Notes under the pieces: generated by a model
Told to the model about the DNA's origin: nothing
What the model saw: the letters and a program-made list of their open reading frames with translations, nothing else
The model's database searches: none
Shown: piece after piece, positions 46,933-58,488 of the stretch
Position numbering within the stretch: position 1 is the stretch's first letter
How the letters are laid out: each line of letters starts with the position of its first letter
Position numbers and translations under genes: made by a program
Source of the DNA: Cylicocyclus nassatus
Taxonomy: Eukaryota; Nematoda; Chromadorea; Rhabditida; Strongylidae
Direction: 5' to 3'
Assembly: GCA_958299035.1 (NCBI GenBank)
Contig: CATQJL010000316.1
Location: 34,537,441 to 34,601,440 of the forward strand
Length of the DNA: 64,000 nt

Positions 46933-47743
46933 TTAGGTTTAACACTAAGTTATGCAACTGGTTTCATAACTTCATTCTCATTCAACGTGGCGCGCTCAAA
47001 CTTTGGCTTTATGTAGAATGCAATGTGAGCTACAAGTGAGCACAAATTGTCTAAATTTTGAACACGAAATAGAAAAGTTCCAGGCCTTTTTCAAAAACTA
47101 GTGAAATTTGAGAATTTTTGGGGTTTCAAGCTAAAATGAAGCCTTTAGCAGCCTAGACCATGCGCAGTAATCCCGATTCGTCTAGAAATTATTGCTGGAG
47201 GGTTGACTCCTTTGGACTATTAGGCAAGAAACAAAATTTAGGGGCATGTCGAAATTTGGCGTCCTCACAAAGTCGAACGAGTCGGTGTACGCAAGAGCTG
47301 CTGGAGACGACCGTCAATGACCAAAGAGTCCGAAGCTCAAATTCCGCCCAGACTTCACATAGTAAGGTTATTTGACCTGCCAAACGCGAATATCATATTC
47401 ATTTGTTGAATCAACGCCATTTTTCTTGTTTAGGGCAAGACCCCATATCGTACACTTACAGTAATCTCACAAAAAAAGCCCTTATCACGAATTTTACTAT
47501 CGTTTTCGTGATCAGCATGTCGGATAACACCCCTATGATAAGTTTCAGCCAAATCCGTCAAACTTTGAATTTTTCCCCTTCATACCATGCACCTACCGCA
47601 ATCCTTACTGCGACGTCAGAATTTGGTAGGACAGCAGCTGACTTGTAGCTTACGTAATAACGAACACAGTGGCAAAATCTGGGTGCACCATGTTGAGTGA
47701 GAGAAGTTATGAGATCAGTTGCAAAACTTGGTGTTCAACCTAA
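46933..47743. mobile_element. mariner-type non-autonomous element
   Basis: TTAGGTTTAACACTAAGTTA at the left; the right end reads as TTAGGTTGAACACCAAGTTT on the other strand. About 50 bp of imperfect inverted terminal similarity, flanked by TA (46931-46932, 47744-47745). The interior carries one CAGCATGTCGGATAACACCC module. The ORFs inside show no transposase. Confidence 0.85.
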
Positions 47744-48342
47744 TAAATAGACAATGCTCGCATTCAAGTAGATTTTCCGCTTCACATATTGTGCTTGCAC
47801 TGCAAGTAAAATGCCGGTGAAATCCGCACGTGAAGAAACAGCTAGAAATGCCTGTGACGTCGGCCAAATGCGCGCGAGCGCAACACTTGCGTGGCTGTTT
47901 ATTCAAGCGCAAACTTTACCGCATGTTACCTGCAGTACAAGCACACTATATAAAGTGTGCTAAATCTACTCGGCTGTAGTCCATAAATTATGGAATAGAT
48001 GTAGTAATAGCTGTAACAAAGTTGACTACGTTATTCATCTAGCAAACACTCTTCTATGCTGGCCCACATTTTGAAAGCATGATACTGCATGATATGACAC
48101 CGGGGAAAACTGTGCTTCTATCCGCTTTACTGTCCCGTCCACAAATGTACACGAGCTGTAAGTTTGTAGCAGAAGAATACTACGGCAAGTATGATAACGA
48201 CAACCTGCTTCCCATTCCTACATTTCAATCAACAAATAATTCATGAATGTTTATATTTTAACAGAATCAAATTCGAGTCACTGTTTCAAAGTATATCGTA
48301 CAACCAAATAAAAATTACATGAGACCATTCTAACTTATACGT
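47744..48342. other. downstream region of the first polyproline gene
   Basis: No ORF of note. AATATAAA on the minus strand near 48260, about 80 bases past the stop, may act as a polyadenylation signal. A near-palindrome AGCACACTATATAAAGTGTG is near 47940. Confidence 0.35.
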
Positions 48343-48804
48343 CTAACCGTATGTTGCGCAAGGATTGCACGGTCTCGGTGGAGGTGGCGGAGCGCAAGGG
48401 TTACACCGCGGTGGCGGTGGTAGTGGTGGAGGAGGTGGTGGAGGTGGAGGTGGGGGTGGTGGCGGAGGTTTTGGAGGACAAGGTGGCGGTGGAGGTGGAG
48501 GAGGTGGTGGAGGTGGTGGCGGTGGTGGAGGTGGTGGAGGTGGAGGAGGTGGCGGTGGTGGCGGTGGCGGTGGAGGTGGTGGAGGTGGAGGAGGTGGCGG
48601 TGGTGGAGGTGGTGGCGGTGGATACCACCACCAGGGCGGTGGCGGTGGCGGAAATGGTGGAGGAGGAGGAAAACGATGTCGCCACCAGCGACGTGGCGGA
48701 GGAAGTGGCGGCAAAGGCTCACATTCCGATATGCATGGCTTTGCCTCTATAGTCTCCAAATACAGAATGGGTAGAAGCCACGCCAAGAAATAGATAAACC
48801 TCAT
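48343..48804 (-). CDS. secreted polyproline protein, Cys/Trp-containing, ends Tyr-Gly
   Basis: 153 codons. I chose ATG at 48802-48804 rather than the upstream ATG (48876) because GATGTTTCAG ends one base before it (a nematode-type acceptor) and because the protein then begins with a signal peptide: MRFIYFLAWLLPILYLETIEA, cleaved before KPC. A short Cys-bearing segment (CISECEP) follows, then Trp-rich blocks (PRRWWRHRF, PWWWYP) and about 80 mostly consecutive prolines. The C-terminus has paired Cys (RCNPCAPP, PCNPCATYG) and ends in Tyr-Gly. Two smaller relatives lie downstream on the same strand. No ground-like or other known domain follows. It is likely extracellular (cuticle, eggshell or peptide secretion); the function is unknown. 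The opposite-strand polyglycine frame is a shadow. Confidence 0.7.
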   Translation of the reverse strand: MRFIYFLAWLLPILYLETIEAKPCISECEPLPPLPPPRRWWRHRFPPPPPFPPPPPPWWWYPPPPPPPPPPPPPPPPPPPPPPPPPPPPPPPPPPPPPPPPPPPPPPPCPPKPPPPPPPPPPPPPPPLPPPPRCNPCAPPPPPRPCNPCATYG

Positions 48805-50796
48805 CCTGAAACATCCTATTGTTATTCTCCATTTACTGCTTAATGAACTCTCTGCGCAGAACAACGAAAAAATCAAAATTCAAACCAAATAAATACTGAT
48901 TAAATAAGACTAACAATGGCAAACAAAAAGTGTCACTTTCAAATGAAATACCACCACCACAGCTTTGAACAAGTTATGTAATCTGTGATTGTTGACTTCG
49001 TCATTATGTTATGTTGTCAAATTACAATAGTCCTTAACCTTTGGAGACGTCGTCGCTACATTACTCATTACTCATTTTGAAAACGCGAATATGTTTCTTA
49101 TCCTTTTATGAGCTGGACTGATTATAACAATGCATTGTAACGGATTATTTATGGTGTATCTTTTGATGGCATAACAGAATTATGGAAGATCCTAATATCT
49201 TAATAGCAACGCCGTTTTGACTCGGATTCATCAGTGAAATCTCATTTTCTTGAGCTTAGATTTAGTTTAAAAAAACCCTTCGCATAGCTACTTCATCCAC
49301 ATTTTTGATTTTTTCTGATCATTTGAGGCTTCTTTGGTGCAGCCATTATCTTGAGAGTGCTAGAAATCCCACAATTGTGCAAATGTCTTGTAAATAAAAA
49401 ATCGTTGTTCATATTGTGGGACTGGCATCAACGCTTTTTTGGTGTTCCTTATGCCTGATAAGGCATCTAACGCCAGAACTTGTGCCATGGACCGGAATTA
49501 CAGGAATTTACAGCAATTCATTCTTTTCCATACTCTCACGATTGAGACATAGCTTATGGAACAGCTTGTTTAGAAAAATTCTGTGAATTTCCATTTGTCT
49601 TTCGATTGATAAAGAGTTCAGGTTTCTTACAGAAAACTTAGGCATTTGCGACAGGGGTGAGTTACCTAAATTTGATAGTATCGACCTATTCGTTATGTTG
49701 GTATGGTCTTGAAATTTCAACAAATGAGCATCAGAGTGTCTAACAAGCGTAACAATATGTTTGATGGTTATACTAAAACACCAAGACATGTTGTTTCTGA
49801 TGTGCTTGCAAATGCCCTACGCGTCCTAGGGTACATCGCTAATCAAAGTTATTTCTCTATATATCCATTAATCGACATAATCGGAAAACTCAAGATAAGC
49901 GAAGCAACGGTATTTTATCACTACATAAGCAAAAGCTTTGGGTCCCATAGTTTTGGTGGTGGCGGCAGGTTGGGAGGACCTGGTCCAATTCCACTCGGTT
50001 ACCTGGAGGGGGTAAACTGCCGATCGCCGGGAACGCATTTAGAAGTACTAAGAAAAACGGGTGCAGATGTTGTTGTCATTCTGCAATGGTCCCAAAACTG
50101 CAGAGAACGGGATCAACAAAGTCATGTATCGGTGGCGATCCCAGAAATTTATGGGGGGGGGGGGGGGCAAACTTTTTTCTAAGGGAAACCGCAGCATTAG
50201 CCAGGTACTCATAGGGACTTCGTGAGATAAAAATTTTGCGGACACCGTTTCCGAAAATCTGGAAAAAGGAGTGTGGCGGCAGCCGCGATCCGGAAAACAA
50301 TTTTTTTACAACTTTATCTAAATTATCGAAAATCTTTAAAATTATTTCGTCTATTTACATGAAAACAAGCCATTTGCACAATGCGGAAGCCCATGTAAGT
50401 ATCTGTTAGAAGTCCAGAACATTTTTGGCATGCAGTTGCTTTCCAAATATGCGAGGTAATTTTAAGTGTCCTCCATTAACAAAAGCTGAAGAATTTCGCA
50501 TCTTAAAAAGACAAAGGAAATTGAAATTAAATTATAGCTCATCGAACACGACGAGCATGAAATAGTGGTAAAGTTTAAATCGATGCTTTTTGGTTCTTCA
50601 CTTCCTCAATAACGAGCAACAGAAACATATCGCCATTACAAACACTTCAACAGAACCAATCAACATAGTAATGATAACGTTTGTTATTGCAAGTGTTCAT
50701 CATTACTGTACCTTTGTTGCACATTATGTGTTGCTTCGAAAATATCGTACGCTGTGGGGAAAGACCCAAACATTGCCTTTTCTGTAGTTGAAACTA
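48805..50796. other. no confident gene
   Basis: The minus frame 49508-49789 (hydrophilic, RNLNSLSIERQMEIHRIFLN) and plus frame 49703-50182 (contains GKLKISEATVFYHYISK) overlap each other; neither is recognised. A 15-G run is at 50153-50167. Confidence 0.3.
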
Positions 50797-51710
50797 TTAG
50801 GTTCATGCAAAAGTAATGGCCGAATTGCGAACTCTCACTTTGACCTGCTATAACTTTCTAAAAGATCCACATTTCAATATTCGGTAAAAACCTCCAGAAA
50901 CAGCAAACCTTTTGCAATACAGCGCATAGTCATTTATACCCAAACCTTAAATGGAAAGAGAAATACGGACTAAAAGACAAAAAAGGTTCTTCTGCTAGAA
51001 CCTTGTTTTTGACAATTCATAACTTCTTTCAAAGTTTCTTAGTATGAATGATAAGTGGCCTATCTTGTAGCCGCAAGCCAGTAGTACAAAATACACTAGA
51101 AAGAATTCGGACAAAGAAGTTTGCGAGAGTGAAACAAATTGAATTCAAAATTTCTCAGTTTTTTCAACATTTTTTTCAGTGTGCCTCAAAATCCGGAATA
51201 TAGAATTTTCTGATTTTCTGCGTACTGAACAGCTGGATGTTTTTGCAAAAACTGCTAATAAATGTCCTAGCCCTACGCTTACAGAATTGAGCAAAGCTTC
51301 GGCGACTGATTTCCTCAGAAGAAAATTATGGGTCAAAAGTGACCACAACAGCTACTCATGTTTAGGCGCCGATATCTCAGTCTGAATAAATTCAAAGAAT
51401 ACAGTTAAGTTATGCGTAATGTAGACAATTTCCATTACATACAACAGCTAAATTTTTGAAATCCCATTGATATGCGCTTGAATTCTGGCCGGAAAAGTGA
51501 ATGCAAAATTCTGAATTTGGATGCGATCATTTGAAACTCAGTAACTTTCTAACAGATGAGGATGAAGGCCCGTTTTAAGCACCGTTAGATAGAGCATGAA
51601 AACAGCTTTGCGAAGGTGTACTACATCTATTGTAAAGAAGAAATATTGATGGAAAAAAGTTGCTCTAAAAAAGGCTTGGAAAATCGGCCATTTCTTTTGC
51701 ATCAACCTAA
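50797..51710. mobile_element. mariner-type non-autonomous element
   Basis: TTAGGTTCATGCAAAAGTAA at the left and the inverse of TTAGGTTGATGCAAAAGAAA at the right, flanked by TA (50795-50796 and 51711-51712). 914 bp without transposase motifs. Confidence 0.88.
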
Positions 51711-53222
51711 TACATGATAAAAAAAACTTTTGTCAGGTAAAAAAGCTACAAATGGTCTCTATTTTGTGGTCAAGAGCTTTGCACAAAAAAATTGTGCTTG
51801 TGTGGTGTTGTTGACACAAATCATTCTAGTATGACATCTCAAAATCTTCGAGGGAATTTTCCGTTCAGAAAAATCACGTTTTCACTGGATAATGCAACAG
51901 TTCCCGGCACACATTAGTGATTTTACCAACAAAAAATTTCGAAAACGAAAAAAAACGGTGGTGCAGCTGAAGGAATCTCTTTGGGAATAATCTCTTTCCA
52001 CCTCTCTGGAAGAATTTTACTAGCGGTAAATATCGTGAGAATTATTTTCATCACACGAGGCTACATTTCACTGAAGTGATGTTTTTAAGAGGGATTCATC
52101 CAATGGCATGTAGAAAGTTTTGAAACATAGTTTTTCTAGATAAATTCCATACATCTGACGTATTTCATTAGAAAGGAGGAGCAGTAAGATCATTTTTCAC
52201 TCTTTTAGCCTTTGCCTGGAGTAAACTCCCAGGCTATCTTCTCACTCAAAAAAAGGCTGAGGTTTGAGCTATAGCTCACATTCTGAGAATCATCCCCTAC
52301 GAAGATAGACTCGTCCTCATCTGCATTAAAGTTGGATATTTTATAAGTTACATTAGCGGTATCCATTCTTCCATATATGCTATTATTCGTTAAATTTGCT
52401 ACACTAAACGCCGATAACAATTTCTTCTCTTTTGGCGCATGATTTGAACATCGCATATCGCGTTGCTACAAATGCCTTCATACTTTTCTCCTAAAGTTTT
52501 TAAATGGTTCGTTAAGATCTTTTACGCTATTGGAGTGTTCAGATGTCTAAACACCTCCATTTCATGAATTCCGCATTTCAAATTTGGAACCCTCTTTGAA
52601 AAATATTTAGCCTAATAACTTTCTACATACGGTACTACTTTGAGGTACATTTTTCAACTGGGCGACTTTTAAGCTATCCACGGGTATGTTTAAAGACTTG
52701 ATTTTATAAGAAACTTTTTTAATGAGATACTTTATGCAACTTAGCGTTTCTGTGCCGTGGGACATTGAATATATAGAACTCTTAACTTTAGAGTATATTA
52801 TCGTATGCATTCGGTAGCGTTGGTTTCAGTTATCCAATCTAGAGTAGGAGAACCTTGAAGAAAGTCAGACTCTGATGAATCCGTATTCCAAATCAAGGAC
52901 TCTTTCTGTGCAATGACTGGCCTGATAACTTTCGGCCCGTCGTACCTTCATGTACAAACATTTAGCGAATTTGGAATGATTAGTACATTTTGCAACACGA
53001 TACATTGTTTTGGTAGACTATAAGCACTTTCTTGTAGTCAGAAGTGGGATACGTGAACTCTATTTCGTTTTTACGGCCATTGATCATGGCTGGAATCGTG
53101 CACTTTTAAGGAGAAATAAATTGTGTACTGCGAAGAGACTAACTCAACTTAATTAGTTAAGAATAGCTTTGTACTTTTACAGACCCAAATGTGTACTTGG
53201 TCTGTACAATTTTATCTTTGCA
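51711..53222. other. no confident gene
   Basis: The minus frame 52205-52456 (83 codons, includes ISNFNADEDESIFVGDDS) has a coding-like mix but no domain. The phrase CCTAATAACTTTCTACATAC / CCTGATAACTTTCGGCCCG recurs near 52612 and 52920, suggesting an old repeat. Confidence 0.3.
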
Positions 53223-53933
53223 CCAGTGCGTCACCTCTGCTTCGCAGAGGCTCGCACTGGTACTACTTCATATGCCTTACTCATTCTCGACTAATGCTGG
53301 CAATGAAACTCACCGCGCAGTGCCGATTATCGCGAGTAAAATGTAAGCAACTACCCATTCCAAATGCTTTTTCATGTGAGGTCGGCGATTTCGCGTGGAT
53401 GAAACTTGCGCAGAAGAGCAAATGCAAATTTGAATAGGTTTTTGAACTCTTTCTGGCTTGGTAGCTGCCATAAGGACAGTAGGCAACGTAAGCTACGTCT
53501 CTGTGCAAATATATTCTCAAATGCTTAGGTAGAACCATGCCAAATTAACCATTTACGCAATCATTTCTTCTTGGCGTCGTTCTCGTAAAGTAGTGAACTT
53601 CTGTCCACTTTTTTGGACTAAAGTCCATGGCTTGCACATCAGCGTGCCAAACACATCCCCAACTTTGCAAAAAGTGGTGATACGGAACCAATTTTGCTGG
53701 CCAGAACCCAAGTGGTTCCGTTTGACGCGCAGTTTCTGAGGGATCCAACCAACAAAACCACTCGTGCTTTTGCATGGTATGCTCTTATGTTGGTCGCATG
53801 CAATATGCAAAATTTGGGCTCAGGACGTTGGCTGGAACTCGCTCTACGAATTTCGTTACAGACAGACACACAGACATACATACACACACACAAAAACACG
53901 TAAACAACCTTAGCCCGTTATTATAAGTTATGA
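53223..53933 (-). mobile_element. non-autonomous Helitron, family HelB, copy 4
   Basis: Minus-strand 5' TCATAACTTATAATAACG and 3' hairpin plus CTGG, flanked A (53222) and T (53934). Confidence 0.87.
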
Positions 53934-54308
53934 TATTCATTATATATTTCTGATCTTGGATACATCGTCAGCCAAAAATAACAGAAACGAAACTTCTTTT
54001 TTGCATGCACATCAAATATATTTTATCTCCGAAATTGAAATGATATGTACATTTGTAGATCTGTCTTCCGCGGCAACAGGAAAATGATAACTGTGGAAAG
54101 AAGTTTATGGAATATACTGTAAACATCAAAGTACGCACTTAATTTGCACCTTTGCTTTACGGATAGTCAACAGGAAACTAGAGAATAACACTAGAAAAGG
54201 TGTGTGTGTCTACAAAATGGCCACATACAGTTTACATGCGGAGAGAGGACGAAATTACATCTTGAAGGATTGGAAGACAGAATTCAGCCAAATCAATGCG
54301 ACCCTTTG

Positions 54309-54503
54309 TTACTTTCCATAGTAAGGCGGTGGCGGAGGAGGTGGCGGAGGTGGTGGAGGAGGTGGTGGGCCATATCCGCCATATGGTGGAGGAGGTGGAG
54401 GCGGCGGTGGCGGTGGTGGCGGAGGAGGAGGAGGAGGGTACTGCGACAGTACTGCTGCCACTTGCACAAGAATGAGTATGACCAGGAAGAAGGGAAGGCG
54501 CAT
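54309..54503 (-). CDS. secreted polyproline peptide ending Tyr-Tyr-Gly-Lys
   Basis: 64 codons from ATG at 54501-54503. The 113-codon frame opening at 54650 has a hydrophilic lead, whereas starting here gives a strong signal peptide, MRLPFFLVILILVQVAAVLS, followed by QY. The mature part is two proline runs separated by YGGYG, ending PYYGK. A C-terminal Gly-Lys is a typical precursor end for peptide amidation (Lys trimmed, Gly used as amide donor), which would leave a Tyr-amide. No TTTCAG lies immediately upstream; ATTCAATAG at about 54537 is the nearest acceptor-like site. Same strand and design as 48343-48804 and 56813-57040. Confidence 0.65.
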   Translation of the reverse strand: MRLPFFLVILILVQVAAVLSQYPPPPPPPPPPPPPPPPPPYGGYGPPPPPPPPPPPPPPPYYGK

Positions 54504-56094
54504 TATTCCGTAATTATAAAAATTGAACAGACTATTGAATTTTTTGGATGTTGTTGTGTTTGTCAATGCAGATGTCTTACCATCGATGCTTGTTATTGAC
54601 TTGTACAGGATGTGTGTAATATCACTAACTTTAGAAGTTGAAAACAACACATCACTTTGGACAAAATGTATCTCAAATGTCAGGGTTTGACTTCATTTAT
54701 CTCGCAGAAATTTCTATTAGGTTGTCCCAAAATTCCGTTGTTTCATTTTTCAAAACTTGTGACTTTTCGCTGTCTTGACGGATTTACTTCTTTGTAATTT
54801 TTCTAGAAAGAAAAAGTCGTCCACTTTGTAAGTTCTTGATGAGCTTCTACTGTTAACTCGTTGCGGAGATAATAATGGAAAAATAAGACCGTCCAGACTC
54901 TGATCATTTCAAGTTAGGTTGCCAAAAATCTAGGAAGTTGTTTAAAAAAATCTGAAATTGTCAGCGCAGCTCTTTGCAACAGAAAATGATTTTCGATAAA
55001 AGTGACAAATTAACCAATTTCGGCGTTTTCTACAGCAAACTCAAGCATCATGACTTCTCGCAGAACCGTTTGCGGCACAAACTTTTTTCGGTTGCAAAGG
55101 GAAAATTATAAAATCTATTGCTGCGATTTCAGACTTTCTACACGTTCCAGATTTGGCGACCTTACTCAAAATGATCAAAGCCTGAATAATCTTCCTTTTC
55201 CTTCTTATCTCCGCAATGAGTGAATTGTAGAAGCCCATCAAGATACTCTTGCAAAAAGGAAGATTTTCTTTTTCTAAGAAAATTACGAAAAACAAATCCA
55301 TCAAGACAGCGAAAAGTTACAAATCTCCAGAAATGAAGCGACACAATTTTCAAGACACCTAGGCCGGTAGTAATCCCCCGACTGGCGGCAGATCTCGTTG
55401 GCAGGTCGCTGGCACCTTTTCCGTGAGGTGGCCAGAAACTAAAACCCCAAATTTAGGCCGTCCCAGGCCTTTTTCTAAAAAATTTCTTGACGAAGATGCC
55501 GCCTCGACTCTGTAGAAATCTTCATAGAAATCTGCGGTTCTAGAAATCCTCCAGTGGGAAAATATTTGGAAGCGCAGGAGGAGCTGCCGGCAACTTCGCG
55601 ATGTCAGTTGCCAGCAACCTGCCCGCACCTCGTCGAAACCCGCGAGATGGCAGCTGCCGGCAGGTCACAGAGCACGGAAAATAGCGTGCTCTTTTGAGAG
55701 AGGGAGCTGCCGGCATCTCGACGTGCCCCTACCACGTCCAGGTGGTGGCACCTTTGCCGGCGGCGTCTGTGAGTTTGCGAGTTGCGGCGATATCACACAA
55801 TTTACGTCAGGCGAAAAAATCGAAAAACTCTGCTTTCTTCAAAAAACTATCATTTTTCTCATTATATGAGTTTTTCTTCGATTTTCTTACAGAGAAAAAA
55901 TCTAGTCATGCCTTAGAATTATATAGAACACTATCTTTTTTGGCAAGCCCTTCTAAATCTCGTTTGCACCGATTTCGCTCCTCTCTCGCTCATATCATTC
56001 AGCTGTTCTTTCAGGTCAAAGTCTCTCACGCAATGTATTGATCCCTCTTACGGGCCACTTACCGGTGCGTTCCTCCTATTGCTGGTGCAGCCAA
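54504..56094. other. gene-free; mariner terminus and a CCGGC-rich repeat
   Basis: A mariner-type terminus (TTAGGTTGTCCCAAAATTCC, TA before it) starts at 54717, with no partner seen. About 55360-55770 is G+C-rich with repeated GCTGCCGGCA and GGCAGGTCGCTGGCACC phrases in both orientations, probably a diverged repeat. The ORFs there are not convincing. Confidence 0.4.
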
Positions 56095-56160
56095 TAACAG
56101 TTGCCCGAATGGTCGAATGGTTAACGGGGTGGAACTTGAAGTTAACGCACTTAGGTTCGG
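56095..56160 (+). other. tRNA-Ser-like fragment (tRNA-derived SINE or pseudo-tRNA)
   Basis: ATGGTCGAATGGTTAACG resembles the D-arm/A-box of a class II tRNA. AACTTGAAGTT could be an anticodon stem-loop (TGA, Ser), and TTAGGTTCG resembles the start of a B-box. The rest of the T-arm and the acceptor stem do not pair, so it is not an intact tRNA. Confidence 0.4.
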
Positions 56161-56812
56161 CCGCGCGCGAGGTATCAGTTTTGCGGCTGTGTGCGTCATC
56201 AAAATTTGATGTCGAATTAATGTCATATGATGCATTGCACAAATTCTACTCAAGGCGTTTTCAAAATTCAAAAGACCTCTATGGAAGGAGATGGGAAGGG
56301 GGTGGGGGTGGAAATTAGTAATGAGCCCAGTGGTTTAAGAAGAAAAGCAAATATGGAATTTCTAACCTTTATATTTCGCTCTGCAGGTTGAACTCAAATT
56401 CTTTTCAATCAATTTCAAGCTGAGGTTTCAGAGTATTATACAATTCTCAGTTGCATTTGCAAAAACGTGCGCTTTTACAAAATATGAAAATGTGTTTGCG
56501 AAAAATACCTGCGTAAGAGCAACGACCTTATCAGTCTCCATTCTGAGAAATCTGACACACTAAGCTTTCGCGTTGGAAAAAATTCTTTATCTGTGAGAAC
56601 TCTCGCTCATCTTGTATCCTTTTGGCATTCGAGAAATACTCGTTTGTTTTGGGGCACCCCGTAAAAGATTCAGCGCTCTAAAATGTCATCGATTTGTTTG
56701 CACAAACAAAGAACAGCACTAGAGACTTTTATAGCAGAAAACAAATACATTCTTCTACATGATAGATGTAGCTACACAGGTGCCAAAAGAATAATTTTCA
56801 AAGAAAATATTA
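56161..56812. other. no assignable gene
   Basis: Plain A+T-rich sequence. A G-rich run (GGGAAGGGGGTGGGGGTGG) is near 56291. Confidence 0.4.
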
Positions 56813-57040
56813 TCAGCCATAAGGATGTGGACGATATGGTGGTGGAGGTGGTGGCGGTGGCGGTGGCGGTCCTCCAAAGTGATGAGGTCGAAATGGCGGT
56901 GGCGGTGGAGGAGGAGGTGGATGGTGTATTCGCGGTGGAGGCAGCCTGGGCACAGCCGGGGATTGAGGAACAATTACGACTACTTGAAGGGTTGTAGTGA
57001 ATAGATAAAACAGTATAGGCAATACGAGAAGTAGTCGCAT
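56813..57040 (-). CDS. secreted polyproline peptide with His/Arg, ends Tyr-Gly
   Basis: 75 codons from ATG at 57038-57040. A textbook nematode acceptor (TTTTTTTTCAG) ends four bases upstream, supporting trans-splicing or a 5' intron and this start over the ATG at 57088. MRLLLVLPILFYLFTTTLQ is a signal peptide. The mature part reads VPQSPAVPRLPPPRIHH, a nine-proline run, FRPHHFGG, an eleven-proline run, and YRPHPYG. The final Gly could donate an amide. It is related by layout, not alignable sequence, to the ORFs at 48343-48804 and 54309-54503. Cationic Pro/His/Arg peptides are often antimicrobial, but that role is only a guess. Confidence 0.68.
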   Translation of the reverse strand: MRLLLVLPILFYLFTTTLQVVVIVPQSPAVPRLPPPRIHHPPPPPPPPPFRPHHFGGPPPPPPPPPPPYRPHPYG

Positions 57041-58029
57041 CTTCCTGAAAAAAAAACTGGCTATAATGATACACATAGATATTTGCATTTCGGTTCAAAA
57101 AAAGCCTGCGCAAATCCATCTGCTGAAGATTTGCTAGGGCGAACGGAGGAAAGTTAGCTTGGTGTAAAAAATCAAGCGAAAAAAGATTTCAAGAAGCAAA
57201 AAGGCGCTCCAGACGTGACCTAACTGCACAATGGCTCAAGAACAATTCGTACTCGCAACTATGAAATATCTAATGTAGTGCAACAAGTTTACGTTCGTAC
57301 TTATAAGGAGTGCATTTACTTGCCAAAGCATGTTTTCGATTGTACTGATGTTGTTTCCATTCAAAGGACATAGAAATTTCGATGACTGAGCACGTATCCT
57401 ACACTGAAAATGCATGCATCCTTACTTTACGATTACAAGACGCCGATTTCTTCTCTGAACTCACCGGCCTAGACACCAAGTTCGCGTCCAATGGACCCTA
57501 TACTGTGTTGCTCCTTATCTTTGCGAGGCACACCGAAGCGGTCAAGCTGCTAGAATGAAAAATGTGTCTGGTACTCGTGAAATTAAGGTTGTTGCTTTTA
57601 TTTTTGATAGGAGGATTGTTCCATCAGCTTCCCATAAATCAAATTATCTCCATGGAGGATTTTTTTGATGCGGCTTATAGGATTGCAGAAATTATGAAAT
57701 CTCAAATATCTTGAGAGAATCCCGTGCCATTTGCACTCCCCTTCTACCAAATTTTTGTCACTTTCCTCCCCCCCCCCAAAAAAAAATTTTTTTGAAACTC
57801 CTATTGCTATTCTTATAGTTGCGCTGCTGAATGTAACTTCAACAATGCCTTTTTATGGATGTAGAGCACATACTAAAATAACTCAGGACATCATTCTATT
57901 GATGAATCCTCATATCAGCAGGCGACTGATGTATTTTAAACTGGACAGTTTCCTAAAATAGAAGAATATCAGATGGTTTTTCACTTACTTTGAGCAATAT
58001 GCTGCGGATTTGGATCTGACGCTTCGCGC
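57041..58029. other. no assignable gene
   Basis: Upstream region of the third polyproline gene. A 10-C run followed by A's is at 57768-57785. The frame 57731-57961 is unremarkable. Confidence 0.4.
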
Positions 58030-58330
58030 CTTCCGTAGCTGTATGAGATGCAATTGCAGATGCAATGCAACACGTCCGGACGAGCTTGCGTTTCCCTTCC
58101 CACCGTCAGCGGCATGTCACTATGCTATAAACAGGAGGGTCCCGCAACGAACTCTACGTCTCTGACCACCGTGGCGAGGAGGGTTTCACTCGTCCAAATT
58201 CAAAATGAGGGGCCTTGAAAAATGCTGGTTTCGCCATTTTCGTGCTCTCCTATATTTCTGAAATCAGCGCGTCGAATTACCCCAGGTAAGCGAAACATCT
58301 TCAACTTGAGAATTTGCTGAGCCACTGCCT
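58030..58330. mobile_element. TTAA-type MITE, left-truncated copy
   Basis: The right end TTTGCTGAGCCACTGCCT is followed by TTAA (58331-58334). The interior is colinear with 59800-60092 (CGGACGAGCTTGCG, CCCACCGTCAG, CACTCGTCCAAATTCAAAAT). The left terminus is missing. Confidence 0.75.
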
Positions 58331-58422
58331 TTAAGCAAACAAAAAAACTGAACAGGAGTTACCTAGTCTTTGCTCTCTTTGCTCTAGCAAGTTAAGCACT
58401 TCTTTAACACATTGGCGACAAC

Positions 58423-58488
58423 GTGACCCACATGGTGGGTCATGCAATGACTGCCACGTGGGACAATGTGACCCACATGGTGGGTCAC
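58423..58488. repeat. two 21-bp palindromes
   Basis: GTGACCCACATGGTGGGTCA occurs at 58423 and 58468; the second copy is a complete palindrome. CCACGTGGG lies between. It is not part of a recognised element. Confidence 0.7.

Noticed and set aside
48401..48722. Minus-strand His-rich and Ser/Thr-rich frames over the same repeat
   Set aside because: Frame-shifted readings of the CCN repeat; the signal peptide and Tyr-Gly end belong to the polyproline frame.
48351..48793. Plus-strand polyglycine and polyvaline frames opposite the first polyproline gene
   Set aside because: They lack signal peptides and splice support; they are complements of the proline codons.
56095..56160. Functional tRNA-Ser gene
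   Set aside because: The acceptor stem and T-arm do not form, so only a tRNA-like fragment is claimed.
48365..57040. CRISPR-like or bacterial repeat arrays
   Set aside because: No regularly spaced identical repeats with unique spacers; the repeats are proline-codon tracts and transposons.
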